Origin: Roseovarius gaetbuli
Lineage (GTDB): Bacteria > Pseudomonadota > Alphaproteobacteria > Rhodobacterales > Rhodobacteraceae
Direction of reading: 5' to 3'
DNA: 64,000 nt
Assembly: GCF_900172365.1 (NCBI RefSeq)
Contig: NZ_FWFJ01000006.1
Coordinates: 1-64,000, forward strand
Of the stretch, positions 8,234-17,885 are shown in pieces. Position numbers and translations under genes: made by a program. Position 1 is the first letter of the stretch; each line of letters begins with the position of its first letter. The notes beneath the pieces are model-generated. The model made no database searches and was not told the DNA's origin. It worked only from the letters and a program-made list of their open reading frames with translations.

Positions 8234-8256
8234 CGTAGGGTGGGTGAAACCCACGC
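8234..8256. repeat. Short palindromic repeat, copy 1 (GTAGGGTGGGTGAAACCCACG type)
   Basis: The core GTGGGT-GAA-ACCCAC is a perfect six-base-pair hairpin preceded by CGTAGG. Two more copies in the same orientation occur at 25143 and 26485. It resembles the REP-like intergenic palindromes found in many proteobacteria. Here it lies between the tRNA and the rplT terminator. Confidence 0.75.
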
Positions 8257-8270
8257 TGGTAAAGCGCGGC

Positions 8271-8307
8271 AAAAGAAAACGCCGCCGACCCGGGGGGCAG
8301 CGGCGCT
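8271..8307 (-). terminator. Terminator of the rpmI–rplT operon
   Basis: On the minus strand CGCCGCTG pairs with CGGCGGCG around a GC-rich loop and is followed by TTTTCTTTT. It lies 28 bases after the rplT stop codon. Confidence 0.85.
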
Positions 8308-8334
8308 TCATGTCGTCCCTCGCAGGCGACCGGC

Positions 8335-8700
8335 TTATTGTGCCAGTGCGTTTTGCGCCTGGGCTACGATCGCGCCAAAGGCGGCAGGCTCGTGTACGGC
8401 CAGATCGGCCAGAACCTTGCGGTCCACTTCCACACCGGCCAGGTTCAGCCCGTTGATGAAGCGCGAATATGTCAGCGCCTCGTCGTGGCTGCGCACGGCG
8501 GCGTTAATCCGCTGGATCCACAGCGCGCGGAAATTGCGCTTGCGGTTCTTGCGGTCGCGTGTGGCGTATTGGTTAGCCTTGTCGACGGCCTGTGCGGCCA
8601 CCTTGAAGGTATTCTTGCGGCGGCCATAGTAACCTTTGGCGGCCTTGATGACTTTCTTGTGACGGGCGTGGGTAACTACCCCACTTTTAACGCGTGACAT
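8335..8700 (-). CDS. rplT: Large ribosomal subunit protein bL20
   Basis: This 121-aa rRNA-binding protein is needed early in 50S assembly. The sequence [17 protein letters not shown], then [13 protein letters not shown] and [14 protein letters not shown], is characteristic of bL20, with a basic N-terminal arm and a globular C-terminal domain. It lies 14 bases downstream of rpmI on the same strand, and a strong terminator follows. infC, which precedes these genes in many bacteria, is not adjacent here. Any L20 autoregulatory structure is not obvious from the leader. Confidence 0.98.
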   Translation of the reverse strand: MSRVKSGVVTHARHKKVIKAAKGYYGRRKNTFKVAAQAVDKANQYATRDRKNRKRNFRALWIQRINAAVRSHDEALTYSRFINGLNLAGVEVDRKVLADLAVHEPAAFGAIVAQAQNALAQ

Positions 8701-8714
8701 TGATCAGATCCTCC

Positions 8715-8915
8715 TTAGCGCGCGTAGGGCATCATTGGCTTGATGATACCTTCATCAGCCTTTGACAGCGTTGTCGTACCGCGAGCGTTACGAAGGAATT
8801 TGTTGCTGCGTTTGATCATGCCATGGCGCTTGCCTGCCTGACCGGCAACAACACGGCCGCTGGCCGTCACTTTGAACCGCTTTTTGCAGCTCGATTTGGT
8901 CTTCATCTTGGGCAT
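8715..8915 (-). CDS. rpmI: Large ribosomal subunit protein bL35
   Basis: This 66-aa protein has the standard bL35 sequence ([20 protein letters not shown], then [16 protein letters not shown]). An AGGAG ribosome site precedes the ATG. It is the first gene of the rpmI–rplT pair. The 132 bases upstream, to 9047, hold no other gene and probably the promoter, although I see no clear consensus boxes. Confidence 0.97.
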   Translation of the reverse strand: MPKMKTKSSCKKRFKVTASGRVVAGQAGKRHGMIKRSNKFLRNARGTTTLSKADEGIIKPMMPYAR

Positions 8916-9047
8916 TTCCGGCTCCTCTTAGATCGGACGGTAAAGGCGCGACTCGGCATGCCACTTTCGGCCGGTCGCGCATTGAGAGGCGCCGTATACG
9001 CGCCCCATAGTGAAATCGCAAGGGGTCTTGGCGCGGTTTGATCCGCT

Positions 9048-9272
9048 TTAGGTAAGATAGCGCGCGATCACCCGCACAAGAACGTCGGGCAAGTCGCTGA
9101 AGTTATACCCGCCCGGCTTGTTGGTCAGCGCCCACAGGATAAGAGCACCGGCGGCGATGATGGTAAAGGCGGCGACACGCGGCGCGCGCCCGTCAGAGAT
9201 GGCCGACATGATCGACGGAACGGTAAACACGCCGAGCACGACGCCAATCGCCATGGCAAGATCAGGGTCCAT
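9048..9272 (-). CDS. Small two-helix membrane protein (74 aa)
   Basis: Residues about 3–21 (DLAMAIGVVLGVFTVPSIMS) and 32–48 (AAFTIIAAGALILWALT) form two likely membrane helices, with a short positive loop between them (DGRAPR). The start at 9272 is supported by GGAGA about 8 bases upstream. It lies 42 bases downstream of pyk on the same strand, so it is probably co-transcribed. There is no domain I can name; the C-terminal DLPDVLVRVIARYL may be a surface helix. Confidence 0.7.
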   Translation of the reverse strand: MDPDLAMAIGVVLGVFTVPSIMSAISDGRAPRVAAFTIIAAGALILWALTNKPGGYNFSDLPDVLVRVIARYLT

Positions 9273-9314
9273 TACATGTCTCCGGTAAACCCATAAGGGC
9301 AAAACTATTCGAGT

Positions 9315-10760
9315 TTAGCCCGGATCGGTGGCGTAAATCAAACTTTCCTGACAGGGTGCAACCCTAAGGATGTTGGTGGACCCGGGCACGTTGAACGGCA
9401 CGCCGGCAATCACCACGATCTGATCGGATTCTTCGGTGTACCCCTGCGCACAGGCGGCGCGGGCGGCGTTGATCACGGCAAGCTTGAAGCGGGTCAGCTC
9501 GCCCGTCATCACACAATTCACCCCCCAGGTCAGCGCAAGTCGGCGGGCGGTGCCGCGCAGGCTCGTCAAGGCGATGATCGGCACGCGCGGGCGTTCGCGC
9601 GCAGTCAAAAGCGCCGTGGTGCCCGATTGGGTGTAACAGCAGATCGCCTTGATATCGGTGGTTTCGGCGATTTCACGGGCGGCGGCAACGATGCCGTCAG
9701 CGACGGTTTGGCGGTCGGCGCGCCGACTTGCCTCGATCACCTCGCGATAGGTCGGATCGCTTTCCACCTCGATGGCGACGTTGTTCATCGTGCTCACGGC
9801 CTCGACCGGGTAATCGCCGGCCGCTGATTCTGCCGACAGCATGATCGCATCGGCGCCTTCATAAATCGCCGTGGCCACGTCGGAAACTTCGGCGCGGGTT
9901 GGCATCGGCGATTCGATCATCGATTCAAGCATCTGCGTCGCCACGATCACCGGCTTGGCCACGGCGCGACACCGCCGCACAAGACGTTTCTGGATCGGCG
10001 GCACGTTCTGCACCGGAAGCTCGACCCCAAGATCGCCCCGCGCCACCATGATGCCGTCGCTGACCGCCAGAATGTCGTCAAAGCATTTCACCGCAGCGGG
10101 CTTCTCGATCTTCGACAGGATCGCTGCCCGGCCACGGGCGAGGGTGCGTGCCTCGTTCACATCCTCGGGGCGCTGCACAAAGCTGAGCGCAAGCCAGTCG
10201 ATGCCAAGCTCGCAGACAAACTCAAGATCGGCGCGGTCCTTGTCCGACAGCGCCGCCAGCGGCAGCACCACGTCGGGCACGTTCACACCCTTGCGATTCG
10301 AGATCGTACCGCCGGTCACCACCGTGCAATTGGCGAAATCCTTGCCGCAATCGGTGACGGCCAGACGGATTTTGCCATCGTTGACCAAAAGGTTCGCGCC
10401 CGGTTCGAGCGCCGCGAAAATCTCGGGGTGGGGCAGGCAGACGCGACTCGCGCTGCCCTCGGTCTTGTCGAGGTCAAGCCGGAACGCCGCGCCCTCCTCA
10501 AGCTCTTCCTCGCCATTGGCAAAGACACCGACCCGCAATTTCGGCCCCTGAAGGTCAGCCAGAATGGCAATCGGGCTATCGAGGTCTTCTTCGATCTGGC
10601 GAATGATGCGATGGCGTTCGGCGATCTCTTCATGGGCACCATGGCTCATGTTGAGGCGAAACACATCTGCGCCGGCCTCATGCAGGGCACGGATCGTCTT
10701 GTAATCCGACGATGCGGGGCCAAGGGTGGCTACGATCTTGACGTTGCGGTGGCGTCTCAT
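9315..10760 (-). CDS. pyk: Pyruvate kinase
   Basis: It converts phosphoenolpyruvate and ADP to pyruvate and ATP in glycolysis. The 481-aa protein has KIVATLGPASSD at the N-terminus, the active-site lysine block ILSKIEKPAAV, the metal/substrate motif IMVARGDLGVELP, and a C-terminal domain ending RVAPCQESLI. The start at 10760 is chosen because AAGGA precedes it by 8 bases; an in-frame ATG 27 bases earlier lacks one. The gene is divergent from the N-formylglutamate amidohydrolase gene across about 130 bases that should hold both promoters. Confidence 0.97.
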   Translation of the reverse strand: MRRHRNVKIVATLGPASSDYKTIRALHEAGADVFRLNMSHGAHEEIAERHRIIRQIEEDLDSPIAILADLQGPKLRVGVFANGEEELEEGAAFRLDLDKTEGSASRVCLPHPEIFAALEPGANLLVNDGKIRLAVTDCGKDFANCTVVTGGTISNRKGVNVPDVVLPLAALSDKDRADLEFVCELGIDWLALSFVQRPEDVNEARTLARGRAAILSKIEKPAAVKCFDDILAVSDGIMVARGDLGVELPVQNVPPIQKRLVRRCRAVAKPVIVATQMLESMIESPMPTRAEVSDVATAIYEGADAIMLSAESAAGDYPVEAVSTMNNVAIEVESDPTYREVIEASRRADRQTVADGIVAAAREIAETTDIKAICCYTQSGTTALLTARERPRVPIIALTSLRGTARRLALTWGVNCVMTGELTRFKLAVINAARAACAQGYTEESDQIVVIAGVPFNVPGSTNILRVAPCQESLIYATDPG

Positions 10761-10888
10761 GTGGTCGTCCTTATCTCTTCGCGGCATATTGTGAGTGTTA
10801 TCGCTAACAAAACTCTTGCTCGCCTTATTGCGTAATTCACATCCCGTCGCAACTGTCCTAGAGGAAGTTCAGAGGAAAAACCAACCCG

Positions 10889-11629
10889 ATGATGTATCAG
10901 CCATATGACATAGAAGGGGCCACGCGCCCGGGCCGCTGGCTTGTGACCTGCGATCACGCCACCAATACCGTGCCGCCGTTCGTGAATGGCGGGACGCTTG
11001 GTCTCGGGGCCGAGGATATGAACCGCCATATCGCCTATGATGTCGGCGCGGCCGGGGTGTCGCGGGCGCTGGCGGCGGCGCTTGACGCGCCTGCGATTCT
11101 GTCGAACTTTTCGCGCCTGGTGATTGATCCCAACCGGGGCGAAGACGACCCGACCCTGTTGATGAAGCTTTATGACGGCACGATCATTCCCGGCAACCGC
11201 CACGCCGGGCCCGAGGCGCTGCAAGAGCGGCTGAACCGCTGTCATCGGCCCTATCACACGGCGCTCTCCGAATTGGCGGCGCGGCGCTCCGATACGGTGA
11301 TCGTGTCGGTCCACAGCTTTACGCCGCGACTAAAGACCGGCCCGGCGCGGCCCTGGCATATCGGTCTGCTTTACGCGGCGGACGCGCGGCTGGCGCGCCC
11401 GCTTCTGACCCGGCTGCACGCCGAGCCCGATCTTTGCGTCGGTGAGAACGAGCCCTACGGTGGCCATTTGCCCGGCGATGCGATTGCGCGCCATGCGATC
11501 GCCCATGAGCGGCTCAATATCCTGATCGAGTTGCGCAACGATCTGATCGAGACGCCGGAACAACAGAGCGCCTGGGCCGCCCGGCTTGCGCCGATCCTGC
11601 AAGCGGGGCTGGCCGACACCGGCCTGTGA
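10889..11629 (+). CDS. N-formylglutamate amidohydrolase family protein
   Basis: This 246-aa protein belongs to the N-formylglutamate amidohydrolase superfamily, zinc hydrolases related to carboxypeptidases. Candidate metal and catalytic blocks are VTCDHATN near residue 20, NFSRLVIDPNR near 73, VSVHSFTP near 138 and GGHLPGDAIARHA. N-formylglutamate hydrolysis is the last step of one histidine-degradation route, but no hut genes are present here, so the true substrate is open. It starts a short plus-strand series with DUF1244 and GST genes. Confidence 0.88.
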   Translation: MMYQPYDIEGATRPGRWLVTCDHATNTVPPFVNGGTLGLGAEDMNRHIAYDVGAAGVSRALAAALDAPAILSNFSRLVIDPNRGEDDPTLLMKLYDGTIIPGNRHAGPEALQERLNRCHRPYHTALSELAARRSDTVIVSVHSFTPRLKTGPARPWHIGLLYAADARLARPLLTRLHAEPDLCVGENEPYGGHLPGDAIARHAIAHERLNILIELRNDLIETPEQQSAWAARLAPILQAGLADTGL

Positions 11630-11692
11630 CGCCCGCCCCTTGCGCCGCGCGCGCCGCCATCACATCTTGACCCCAGACGAAGGAGACACGCC

Positions 11693-12007
11693 ATGGATGA
11701 CCAAACCCGGATCGAACTCGAGGCCGCCGCTTTTCGCGCCCTGCGCCACCACCTGATGGAAAAGCGCACCGATGTGCAGAACATCGACATGATGAACCTG
11801 ACTGGCTTTTGCCGCAACTGCCTGTCGCGCTGGTATCAGGAGGCCGCCAATGAACGCGGCATCGAGATGACCAAGGACGAAGCGCGCGAGATTTATTACG
11901 GCATGCCCTTTGACGACTGGAAAGCCCAGAATCAGACCGAAGCCAGCCCCGACAAACAGGCCGCCTTCAAGACCGCCTTTGCCGAGAATGTCGGCGACAA
12001 GAGCTAG
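11693..12007 (+). CDS. DUF1244 family protein
   Basis: The 104-aa sequence matches DUF1244, a small helical family common in proteobacteria. The core is LRHHLMEKRTDVQNIDMM, then GFCRNCLSRWY with a Cys-x-x-Cys pair, then EAREIYYGMPFDDWK. An AAGGAGAC ribosome site lies just upstream. It follows the N-formylglutamate amidohydrolase gene by 63 bases. The biochemical role of the family is not established. Confidence 0.9.
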   Translation: MDDQTRIELEAAAFRALRHHLMEKRTDVQNIDMMNLTGFCRNCLSRWYQEAANERGIEMTKDEAREIYYGMPFDDWKAQNQTEASPDKQAAFKTAFAENVGDKS

Positions 12008-12081
12008 GCCCGCCTGACCTTTCATCGTTCTCTAAATACTCATCCGCGATGCAGCCTCCGGATGCGCATCAGAAGTGTGCC

Positions 12082-12792
12082 ATGACAAAGACCTATCGTC
12101 TGCACTACGCGCCCGACAACGCCTCGCTGATCATCCGGCTGGCGCTGGAAGAGCTGGGCCTGCCCTATACTTGCGTGCTGGTTGATCGCGCCGGGGCGGC
12201 GCATAAATCGCCCGCCTATCTGGCGCTCAATCCGAACGGGTTGATTCCGGTGCTGGAAACGCCTGAGGGGGTGATGTTTGAAACCGGCGCGATCCTGCTC
12301 TGGCTGGCGGATCGGCATGGGCGGCTTGCCCCGCCGGTCGATAGCCCGGAGCGGGGCGATTTCCTGAAATGGCTGTTCTTTGTCGCCAACACGCTGCACC
12401 CGGCACTTCGGATGACGTTTTACCCGGCTCAGTATGTGGGCGACGAGCCCGGCGCGCATCTCGCCCTGCGCCGTCACATGCAGGTCGAGATTGCCCGCCA
12501 CCTTGATGCGCTGAACCGGTTGGCCGCCTCTGGACCGGCGTATTTTTGCGCGTCCAAGGCGTCGGTTCTTGATCTCTATCTGGCGCCGCTGTTGCGCTGG
12601 ATGGTGCTTTACCCGGCGCCCGAGGGCGGGGCGGGGTGGTTTTCGCTCGCCCGCTGGCCGCACCTGCGCGATATGGCGATCCGGCTTGAACAAAGCCCAT
12701 GCGTCGCAGCTGCGATCCGGGCCGAGGGCCTCAATACCGCGCCCTTCACCGCCCCGGAATACGCCAATCCCCCCGAAGGAAGCGCCACGTGA
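12082..12792 (+). CDS. Glutathione S-transferase family protein
   Basis: The 236-aa protein has the GST layout: an N-terminal thioredoxin-like domain (YRLHYAPDNASLIIRLALEE; the conserved NPNGLIPVLE cis-proline block near residue 52 and ETGAILLWLAD near 71) and an all-helical C-terminal domain. The residue at the catalytic position is a serine or asparagine (DNAS), so the class cannot be fixed. An upstream in-frame start at 12049 exists; neither has a strong ribosome site. It could be a detoxification or lyase-type GST. Confidence 0.88.
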   Translation: MTKTYRLHYAPDNASLIIRLALEELGLPYTCVLVDRAGAAHKSPAYLALNPNGLIPVLETPEGVMFETGAILLWLADRHGRLAPPVDSPERGDFLKWLFFVANTLHPALRMTFYPAQYVGDEPGAHLALRRHMQVEIARHLDALNRLAASGPAYFCASKASVLDLYLAPLLRWMVLYPAPEGGAGWFSLARWPHLRDMAIRLEQSPCVAAAIRAEGLNTAPFTAPEYANPPEGSAT

Positions 12793-12982
12793 CGGCCCCG
12801 CCGGAAGGCAACTCGGCCTGAGCAATTCTCTGTCTGCACTGGCAACTGGCCGCGCATGCGCGATTTCACGACGCGTCTGGACCATTGTTGGGCTATGCTA
12901 GCTGCGATAAGGGCCAAAAGCCGGGGCAATCCACCCGGTTCGGCCCGACAAACCCCAAGCCACCAGAAGGTAGTGCCCCCTG

Positions 12983-14356
12983 ATGTTTCTTTCGGTTTTT
13001 GACATGTTCAAAGTGGGCATCGGCCCGTCATCCTCGCATACCATGGGGCCGATGGTGGCCGCGGCGCGGTTTCTGGACAAGATGCGCGCGGCGCCGTTTC
13101 ACTATGGCGGTTTGCGCGGTTCGCTGCACGGCTCGCTGGCCTTTACCGGGGTTGGCCATGCCACTGACCGGGCTACCATTCTGGGGCTGGCCGGGTTTTT
13201 GCCCGACACCTATGACAACGAAAAGGCCGAGGCGGTGCTGGCGCAGATCCGCGAGACCGAGACCGTGACGCCGCCGGGCCTGCCCGAGCTCAAGTTTCAC
13301 CCCAAGGATGATCTCATCTTTGATTTCGGTCCCAACCTGCCGGGCCATGCCAATGGCATGATCCTGATGGCGACCGACCTTCAGGGCGACGTGATCCTTC
13401 AGGATACCTATTATTCCATCGGTGGCGGTTTCGTGATGACCGAGGCCGAGCTTGCGGCCGGCAAGAACACCGACGAGGGCGATCCTGTACCCTATCCGTT
13501 CAAATCCGCCGCCGAGATGCTTGAGATGGCCGAGACCAGCGGCAAGACCATTGCCCAGATGAAAAAGGCCAACGAGATTGCGCGCGGCGGGCCGGAAAAC
13601 CTGCGCTCGGGCGTGGCGCGGATCTGGCAGGTGATGGATGATTGCATCGAGCGCGGCCTTAGCACCGATGGCATCCTGCCCGGTGGCCTGAACGTCAAGC
13701 GCCGTGCCAAGGGCATCCGCGATGCGCTGATCGACGAGCGCGGCACCAACCTGAATGCGCCGCATAAGATCAACGACTGGATGAGCGCCTATGCTATGGC
13801 GGTGAACGAGGAAAACGCCGCCGGCGGGCAGGTGGTGACCGCCCCTACCAACGGTGCGGCCGGCGTCGTGCCCTCGGTGATCAAATACTGGCTCGAGCAT
13901 GTGCCGGGCGCCAGCGAAGACCGGATCGAGGATTTCCTTCTGACCGCCGCCGCGATTGGCGGGCTGGTCAAGTTCAACGCCTCGATTTCGGGTGCCGAGG
14001 CGGGATGTCAGGCCGAGGTCGGCTCGGCCGCGGCGATGGGCGCGGCGGGGCTTTGCGCGGTTTTGGGTGGCACCCCGGCGCAGATCGAGAACGCGGCGGA
14101 AATCGCGCTTGAGCATCACCTCGGCATGACCTGCGATCCGGTAAAGGGCCTTGTTCAGGTGCCCTGCATCGAGCGCAACGGGCTTGGCGCGATCAAGGCG
14201 GTTTCGGCGGCGTCATTGGCGCTGCGCGGCGATGGCACGCATCTTGTGCCGCTTGATGCCTGCATCGAGACCATGCGCCAGACCGGCGCCGACATGAGCG
14301 AGAAATACAAGGAAACCTCACTCGGCGGTCTGGCCGTCAATGTGCCGAACTGCTGA
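12983..14356 (+). CDS. sdaA: L-serine ammonia-lyase (iron–sulfur type)
   Basis: It deaminates L-serine to pyruvate and ammonia using a [4Fe-4S] cluster. The 457-aa single-chain form carries both domains: the N-terminal beta domain ([20 protein letters not shown]) and the C-terminal alpha domain with cluster-ligand cysteines in [18 protein letters not shown] and VQVPCIERN. Length is that of the fused bacterial enzyme. The EamA exporter gene follows 9 bases after the stop and is probably co-transcribed. A stretch of 190 bases upstream holds no other gene. Confidence 0.96.
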   Translation: MFLSVFDMFKVGIGPSSSHTMGPMVAAARFLDKMRAAPFHYGGLRGSLHGSLAFTGVGHATDRATILGLAGFLPDTYDNEKAEAVLAQIRETETVTPPGLPELKFHPKDDLIFDFGPNLPGHANGMILMATDLQGDVILQDTYYSIGGGFVMTEAELAAGKNTDEGDPVPYPFKSAAEMLEMAETSGKTIAQMKKANEIARGGPENLRSGVARIWQVMDDCIERGLSTDGILPGGLNVKRRAKGIRDALIDERGTNLNAPHKINDWMSAYAMAVNEENAAGGQVVTAPTNGAAGVVPSVIKYWLEHVPGASEDRIEDFLLTAAAIGGLVKFNASISGAEAGCQAEVGSAAAMGAAGLCAVLGGTPAQIENAAEIALEHHLGMTCDPVKGLVQVPCIERNGLGAIKAVSAASLALRGDGTHLVPLDACIETMRQTGADMSEKYKETSLGGLAVNVPNC

Positions 14357-14365
14357 TCGCGCTTG

Positions 14366-15286
14366 ATGGATAGCCCGGCGCGCACCAGCCTTGGAATTCT
14401 GCTGATGGTGGGGTTCGCCATCATCGCGCCGATGATGGATGCCTGCGCCAAGCTGATTGGCGATGCTTTGGCGGTGGGGCAGGTGGCGGCGACCCGTTTT
14501 GCCGTGCAGGTGGCGCTTTTGATGCCCCTGGCGGCGTTGGCGGGGTGGCTGCATCGGCCGCGCTTGGGCGAACTCGGGCTTCATCTGGTGCGTTCGGGGC
14601 TGATGCTTGTGGCAACGGGTTGCTTTTTCACGGCGCTCAGGGCGATGCCGATTGCCGATGCTATCGCGATCTTTTTCGTCGAGCCGTTCATCCTGACCAT
14701 TCTTGGCGGGCTTTTGCTGGGCGAGCCGATCGGCCCGCGCCGCTATATCGCCTGCGCCATCGGTTTTGTCGGCGCGATGATGATCATCCGCCCCAGTTTT
14801 CAGGATGTCGGAGCGGTGGCCCTCTTGCCCTTGGTGACGGCGGGGTGTTTCGCGGTCTACATGATCCTGACGCGAAAGATGGCGACGCGGATGCATCCGA
14901 TCACCCTACAGGCCTATACCGGGCTTGCGGCGCTGGGTCTTGCCTTGCCGGTGCTCTGGATATTCAACGGCTCGGGCGTTGGTCCGCTTGATCCGTCCTG
15001 GCCCGAGGCAAGAGAGTTGCGCCTGTTGATGGTCCTCGGGCTGTTTGCCACGCTGAGCCATGTCTGCATCAGCTATGCGCTGTCGTTTGCGCCTGCGTCT
15101 CTGCTTGCCCCGCTGCAATACCTCGAGATCGTGGCGGCGACGGTGCTTGGGTTCTACATCTTTGACGACCTGCCCGATGGCACAAGCTTTGCCGGGATCG
15201 CGCTGATCGTGGCCTCGGGGCTTTTCGTGTTCCTGCGCGAACGTCACCTTGGGCGGCGGCCGCGCCGTCCGGTGCCGCCGGTCTAG
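14366..15286 (+). CDS. EamA/DMT-family inner-membrane exporter
   Basis: The 306-aa protein has about ten hydrophobic helices in two EamA repeats (first around residues 10–140, second 150–290), the usual drug/metabolite transporter arrangement. The sequences ATRFAVQVALLMPL and FVEPFILTILGGLLLGEPIGPRRY are typical of the family. Tight coupling to sdaA suggests amino-acid or related metabolite export, but substrate cannot be read from sequence. A TTG start one codon earlier (14363) is possible. Confidence 0.9.
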   Translation: MDSPARTSLGILLMVGFAIIAPMMDACAKLIGDALAVGQVAATRFAVQVALLMPLAALAGWLHRPRLGELGLHLVRSGLMLVATGCFFTALRAMPIADAIAIFFVEPFILTILGGLLLGEPIGPRRYIACAIGFVGAMMIIRPSFQDVGAVALLPLVTAGCFAVYMILTRKMATRMHPITLQAYTGLAALGLALPVLWIFNGSGVGPLDPSWPEARELRLLMVLGLFATLSHVCISYALSFAPASLLAPLQYLEIVAATVLGFYIFDDLPDGTSFAGIALIVASGLFVFLRERHLGRRPRRPVPPV

Positions 15287-15289
15287 CAA

Positions 15290-15631
15290 CTAGAGCAGGT
15301 CAAGCACCTGTTCGGGGGGGCGGCCAAGGACGGCGCGGGTCGTGGTGATCGCGATGGGCCGCTCGATCAGGATGGGATTGTCGACCATCGCCGCCAAAAG
15401 CGTCTCGGCGTCGCTGTCGCGGGTCAGGCCAAGCTCTTTGAAGCGCGCCTCACCGGGGCGCATCATGTCGATCACATCCCCGCCCAAGAGGGCCTGCACG
15501 CGCCGGAGTTCGGCCAGATCGGGGGTGTCTTCGAGATAACGACGCAGGCTAAGCGGCGCGCCCGCCTCTTGCAAAAGCGCAAGCGCGGCGCGCGATTTTG
15601 AACAGCGCGGATTGTGCCAGAGCGTGATCAT
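15290..15631 (-). CDS. arsC: ArsC-family glutaredoxin-like reductase
   Basis: The 113-aa protein has the ArsC fold with [13 protein letters not shown] (single N-terminal active-site cysteine in the C-x-x-S pattern), followed by [13 protein letters not shown] and [23 protein letters not shown], the ArsC signature. It could be a glutathione/glutaredoxin-dependent arsenate reductase or a YffB-like paralogue; no ars operon genes lie nearby, which weakens the arsenate assignment. Its ATG overlaps the pyrD stop by four bases, so it is translationally coupled to pyrD. Confidence 0.85.
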   Translation of the reverse strand: MITLWHNPRCSKSRAALALLQEAGAPLSLRRYLEDTPDLAELRRVQALLGGDVIDMMRPGEARFKELGLTRDSDAETLLAAMVDNPILIERPIAITTTRAVLGRPPEQVLDLL

Positions 15632-16686
15632 AGCCAGTCGCCCCGCTTGCTGCCAACTGCCTCTGCGACGCTGGCGAAGCCATCCTTGGCAAGCAGGGCA
15701 TCAAGCCCTTGGGCAATCTCGCCCGCCAGCGACAGGCCCTGATAGACCAATGCCGAATAAAGCTGAACCGCGCTCGCCCCGGCGCAAATCTTGGCATAGG
15801 CTTGGTCAGCGCTGGCAATGCCGCCGACGCCGATCAGGGGCATTTCGCCGCCCGTCAGCTCTGACAGCCGCGCCAGAACGCGGGTGGATTTTTCAAACAG
15901 CGGCTGACCAGAGAGCCCGCCCGCCTGATCCCTCATCGGGCTTTGAAGCCCGTCTCGGGAAAGCGTGGTATTGGTGGCAATGATCCCGCTCAGCCCCGAG
16001 GCGCGCGCCACATCGGCGATCTCGGACAGCTCGCTGTCGTCAAGATCAGGCGCGATCTTGAGGAAGATCGGGATCGGATTGGGCAGCCAGTCGCGGGTTT
16101 CCATCACCCCTTTTAGAAGCGCGGCGAGCGCTTCGGCCCCTTGCAGATCGCGCAGCTTTTCGGTGTTCGGGCTTGAGACATTGACCGTGGCAAAATCCAG
16201 ATGCGCGCCGCAATGGCCAAGCACGCGGGCGAAATCTTCGGCGCGGTCATCGCTGTCCTTGTTGGCGCCAAGGTTAAGGCCGATCACCGCATCCTTGGGG
16301 CGCATCGCCAGACGGGTGGCGGCGGCCTCCATCCCGAGGTTGTTAAAGCCGAAACGGTTGATCACCGCGCGGTCTTCGCTCAGGCGGAACAGGCGCGGCT
16401 TGGGGTTGCCCGGCTGCGGGCGGGGGGTGACGGCGCCGACCTCGATAAAGCCGAAACCCGCACGCGAGAGCGGGGTGAGGGCCTCGGCGTTCTTGTCAAA
16501 CCCCGCGGCCAGTCCCACCGGGTTGGGCAGGGCGATCCCCGCCAGATCGGTCCTGAGCCGCGCCGAGGTGACCGGGCCGGGCTGGGGCGCAAGCCCTAGG
16601 CGCAGCGCCTTGATCGCAAGGCCATGCGCGGTCTCGGGATCGCACCGGTGCAGGGCCGCAAGGCCGATCCGCTCCAGCGGTGTCAT
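15628..16686 (-). CDS. pyrD: Dihydroorotate dehydrogenase (quinone), class 2
   Basis: It oxidises dihydroorotate to orotate, feeding electrons to ubiquinone at the inner membrane. The 352-aa protein has the N-terminal helical extension ([20 protein letters not shown]) of class 2 enzymes, the FMN-barrel motifs [14 protein letters not shown] and NRFGFNNLG, the catalytic serine region [16 protein letters not shown], and [15 protein letters not shown] and [10 protein letters not shown] near the end. It overlaps its upstream neighbour (DUF952) and downstream neighbour (arsC) by ATGA in each case. Confidence 0.97.
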   Translation of the reverse strand: MTPLERIGLAALHRCDPETAHGLAIKALRLGLAPQPGPVTSARLRTDLAGIALPNPVGLAAGFDKNAEALTPLSRAGFGFIEVGAVTPRPQPGNPKPRLFRLSEDRAVINRFGFNNLGMEAAATRLAMRPKDAVIGLNLGANKDSDDRAEDFARVLGHCGAHLDFATVNVSSPNTEKLRDLQGAEALAALLKGVMETRDWLPNPIPIFLKIAPDLDDSELSEIADVARASGLSGIIATNTTLSRDGLQSPMRDQAGGLSGQPLFEKSTRVLARLSELTGGEMPLIGVGGIASADQAYAKICAGASAVQLYSALVYQGLSLAGEIAQGLDALLAKDGFASVAEAVGSKRGDWL

Positions 16687-17021
16687 GCGAGACCTGCGGG
16701 AAACTGATGCGCGCCGCCCACAAGTGGAAGCGGCTGCGCCCAGGCCACATCGCTAAGGCGCAGGTTGCGGTATAGATGCGGAAACAGAGCCCCGCCGCGC
16801 GATTCTTCCCATTTTAGGTCATCGCCAAGCCGGTCCACCTCGATCGCGACAAGCATCAAGCCGTCTTCGTCGGCGAAATGCTTGGCGGCGGTCTCAGGCG
16901 CCTGTTCAATCGTCGAGAAATGCACAAAGCCATCGGCCACATCCACCGGCGCGCCGGGCGTTTCGCCCTTGGCGCGCAGGTCGGCCCACTCGGGGGCGCG
17001 GAAAATCTTGTAAATCTGCAT
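16683..17021 (-). CDS. DUF952 family protein
   Basis: The 112-aa protein matches DUF952: [12 protein letters not shown], then [20 protein letters not shown] and [17 protein letters not shown]. The conserved His in FVHFS and the PHLYR block are family features. The start at 17021 is chosen to match the family N-terminus; an earlier in-frame ATG at 17048 is possible. It overlaps pyrD by four bases and is first in a DUF952–pyrD–arsC unit. The family has no established function. Confidence 0.88.
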   Translation of the reverse strand: MQIYKIFRAPEWADLRAKGETPGAPVDVADGFVHFSTIEQAPETAAKHFADEDGLMLVAIEVDRLGDDLKWEESRGGALFPHLYRNLRLSDVAWAQPLPLVGGAHQFPAGLA

Positions 17022-17129
17022 GGCCGTGGTGATGCCTTGCCAATCCATCCGGGTCAAGCGTCAAGCGATGCTTGAGCCTTTGGCGGCAATCGGCTAGCTA
17101 GATGGCCCGGGAAAAAGAGGATGGCACCG

Positions 17130-17780
17130 ATGGCCTTTACCATTGCGATAGACGGGCCTGCGGCGGCGGGCAAAGGCACGATTGGCCGGGCCGTGGCGGC
17201 GCATTTCGGCTTTGCCCATCTTGATACCGGGCTTTTGTACCGCGCCACCGGTCGGCGGATGGTGCAGGGGCTGGATGCGGTCGAGGCCGCGCAAAGCCTT
17301 CAGGCGGCGGACCTTGAGGCCGATGATCTGCGCACCCCCGAGGTCGGACAGGCCGCCAGCCGCGTCGCCGCCATCCCCGAGGTGCGCGCCGCGCTGGTGG
17401 ATTTTCAGCGCGCCTTTGCCCGGCGTTCCGGCGGGGCTGTGCTTGACGGGCGCGACATCGGCACGGTGATTTGCCCGGACGCCGAGGTCAAACTCTATGT
17501 CACCGCAGGCGACGACGAACGCGCGCGCCGCCGCCACAAGGAGTTATGCGAAAAGGGGCACGAGATCACGGTCGAAGAGGTGCTGAACGACCTGCGCACC
17601 CGCGACGCCCGCGACAGCGCCCGCGCCACCGCGCCCTTGAAACCCGCCGATGACGCGATCCTTCTGGATACCTCCGCCATGTCGATCGAGGCAGCCGTGC
17701 AAGCCGCGATTGATCTTGTCACCAAAGGCCTTGCCGCAGCCGATCAGGCGCAACATGGCACAGAATCCGGTCAAACGTGA
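17130..17780 (+). CDS. cmk: Cytidylate kinase
   Basis: It phosphorylates CMP and dCMP to the diphosphates. The 216-aa protein has the P-loop [15 protein letters not shown], the CMP-binding [31 protein letters not shown], and the lid [13 protein letters not shown]. Start at 17130 is preferred over 17121 because the purine-rich AAAAGAGG lies 9 bases before it. In many bacteria rpsA follows cmk directly; here about 1.7 kb with a KAP NTPase gene lies between them. Confidence 0.96.
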   Translation: MAFTIAIDGPAAAGKGTIGRAVAAHFGFAHLDTGLLYRATGRRMVQGLDAVEAAQSLQAADLEADDLRTPEVGQAASRVAAIPEVRAALVDFQRAFARRSGGAVLDGRDIGTVICPDAEVKLYVTAGDDERARRRHKELCEKGHEITVEEVLNDLRTRDARDSARATAPLKPADDAILLDTSAMSIEAAVQAAIDLVTKGLAAADQAQHGTESGQT

Positions 17781-17885
17781 GAAAATACGCGCCGTTAGCT
17801 CAACCCCATATTGTAAAATAGCCTTGCAGAGCAACTGGGCGTAGGCAATCATCTGGCAGTAATATTTTGCCAAAGAGTTATTTAG

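Noticed and set aside
12793..12982. Possible gene between the GST and sdaA genes
   Set aside because: The 190 bases contain only short overlapping frames without a start signal; more likely the sdaA promoter region.
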